A stretch of DNA of 13,483 nucleotides, from assembly GCF_938030815.1 (NCBI RefSeq), contig NZ_CALHII010000221.1:1-13483 (forward strand), given 5' to 3'. This document shows, piece after piece, positions 12,485 through 13,483 of this stretch. The DNA is from an uncultured Campylobacter sp. (GTDB taxonomy: Bacteria > Campylobacterota > Campylobacteria > Campylobacterales > Campylobacteraceae). The translations under genes were made by a program, and so were the position numbers. The notes beneath the pieces are model-generated. The model made no database searches. It saw nothing but the letters and a program-made list of their open reading frames with translations, and was not told where the DNA came from. Each line of letters starts with the position of its first letter. The first letter of the stretch is position 1.

Positions 12485-13396
12485 TTATCTGCGCCTAAAG
12501 CTGATTATCGCATCGTCGTTTTCTTGTTGATATTTTTCAAACAGAGCCTGATATCTTTGCGATTTTGCCGGATCATTTGAATAAATTCTCACTAGAAAAT
12601 AGCACGCCTCCGCAAATCGTAACTCACACGATCGCTCAAAGTATCGCGTACCCGTTTCTTTGTCGTCATCATCAAAATACGCGACGTAACCGAACATAAA
12701 GCAGCCTTCGCCGTTACCGAGCTTGCATGCTTTTTTGTATAATTTTCTGCCCTCTTGTGAATATCTATCTTCGTAGTCTGCGAGTCTCGTGCAGCTTTCT
12801 CCGCCGTTAAGCTCATAACAGCCTTTTTTAAGCAGATCTTTGGCGCCATCTTGCGAAATTTCGCCATTTAATAGCAGCAGGCTCGAAAGCACGGCGCAGG
12901 CATCGCCATCCCCGCTGTCGCAATCTTCGCGAAATCTTACGGGATTTTTCATTTTTAAAGTGCCGTCTTTGGTGCGAATAGAAATTTCTTTAGGATTTTT
13001 GTCTGCGGCTTCGTTTGCTTGATTGATAGGAATTTGGGTTTCGTTCAAAATTTCTGTGCGGAAAGGCGCTTTTATCGCTATAAAAACCGCGACTATACAT
13101 ACGACGACGAGAAGGAGTATTTTCGGCATAGAGCGATTATTGCGTGGAGTGCGGAGATCTGCGTCTTTGAACGATTGCCCACCCCTTAAAGTGGCGGCGG
13201 AGGGCTTGGTGCTCGGTTTTTGGCTTAAATTTGCGGCCGAACCTGCGTCTGATTTTTCGGCCAAATTTGTGGCAGCGTCCGTATCCATATCTGTATTGGC
13301 ATCCGTCTCGCAGACATTTTCGTTTGAGCTTTTTAAATTTTTGCTCCGCTTTTCTCTCAGCTCATTTATGCGTTGTATGATTTCTTCGTTATTCAA
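12485..13396 (-). CDS. Type II membrane protein with periplasmic cysteine-paired Sel1/Hcp-like repeats
   Basis: This 303-residue protein has a cytoplasmic N-terminal region (1-88, charged start, then a D/N/T/S-rich low-complexity part). One membrane helix follows (about 91-109, PKILLLVVVCIVAVFIAIK), then a presumably periplasmic C-terminal domain. That domain has four alpha-hairpin repeats, each with a cysteine pair: C159/C167, C193/C202, C224/C232 and C257/C265 (C-x7-C, one C-x8-C). Such spaced cysteines are the mark of Sel1-like repeat proteins of the Helicobacter Hcp group, where they form disulfides. Members are thought to mediate protein contacts; no enzyme activity is claimed. The start is TTG at 13396: AAAGGA lies upstream with 6-base spacing, and no ATG or GTG lies in frame between it and the ribosome site. 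It is transcribed toward murG and is probably a separate unit. Confidence 0.85.
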   Translation of the reverse strand: MNNEEIIQRINELREKRSKNLKSSNENVCETDANTDMDTDAATNLAEKSDAGSAANLSQKPSTKPSAATLRGGQSFKDADLRTPRNNRSMPKILLLVVVCIVAVFIAIKAPFRTEILNETQIPINQANEAADKNPKEISIRTKDGTLKMKNPVRFREDCDSGDGDACAVLSSLLLLNGEISQDGAKDLLKKGCYELNGGESCTRLADYEDRYSQEGRKLYKKACKLGNGEGCFMFGYVAYFDDDDKETGTRYFERSCELRFAEACYFLVRIYSNDPAKSQRYQALFEKYQQENDDAIISFRRR

Positions 13397-13402
13397 ATGA
13401 AA

Positions 13403-13408
13403 TCCTTT
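13403..13408 (-). promoter_or_regulatory. Ribosome binding site of the Sel1-like gene
   Basis: On the minus strand AAAGGA is followed by TTTCAT and then the TTG start. This spacing supports TTG as the initiator. The remaining 75 bases to the window edge are AT-rich leader with no clear promoter or gene that I can support. Confidence 0.7.
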
Positions 13409-13483
13409 TTTTGCTCGATAAATTTTGTTTTAGTCAAACGCCCGTTTTTATCATAAAAATCGCATCGGAATCGAGAGGAATTA

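Overview
The window reads as chromosomal DNA of a Campylobacter or close epsilonproteobacterial relative. The evidence is a natural-transformation operon in the order named cts in C. jejuni, a Campylobacter-type MurG N-terminus, a periplasmic cysteine-paired Sel1-like protein, and very frequent AAATTT and AAAATTTT words. The many GCG-rich codons in the second half suggest one of the less AT-rich Campylobacter species (C. gracilis or the rectus/showae group, for example). That species guess is inference.

Positions 1-5929 (+) hold a tightly packed operon for DNA uptake. In order it encodes the 3' end of a secretin (ctsD), a GspA/MshM-like AAA ATPase (ctsP), a single-span membrane protein with C-terminal TPRs (ctsX), a small exported protein of unknown function, a GspE/PilB-type ATPase (ctsE) and a GspF/PilC-type platform protein (ctsF). 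Most junctions overlap by 4 or 8 bases, which suggests translational coupling, and a GC-rich hairpin with a GCAA loop closes the operon. The order secretin, AAA ATPase, TPR protein, assembly ATPase, platform protein matches mshL-M-N-E-G of the MSHA pilus locus.

Positions 5965-12256 (+) hold three cell-envelope and division genes: ftsK (DNA translocase), ftsW (SEDS glycan polymerase) and murG (lipid II synthase). The ftsK reading frame has no ATG, GTG or TTG before its first two membrane segments. A good Shine-Dalgarno sequence instead precedes an ATA codon, so either a very rare start codon or a sequence error is present. ftsW starts with TTG next to a five-codon out-of-frame ATG mini-ORF.

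Between ftsK and ftsW lies about 1.6 kb in which I find no convincing gene. It carries three families of degenerate repeats: a ~33-bp AAATTTTAAAATTT array with a 66-bp higher-order period, a ~37-bp duplicated motif, and a ~27-bp CCAAAAGAC array. Several hairpins are also present. It is the least explained part of the window.

Positions 12257-13483 hold a convergent junction with stacked hairpins, then a minus-strand gene for a type II membrane protein with four periplasmic Sel1/Hcp-like repeats, each with a cysteine pair. No tRNA, rRNA, insertion sequence, CRISPR array or prophage gene was recognised.
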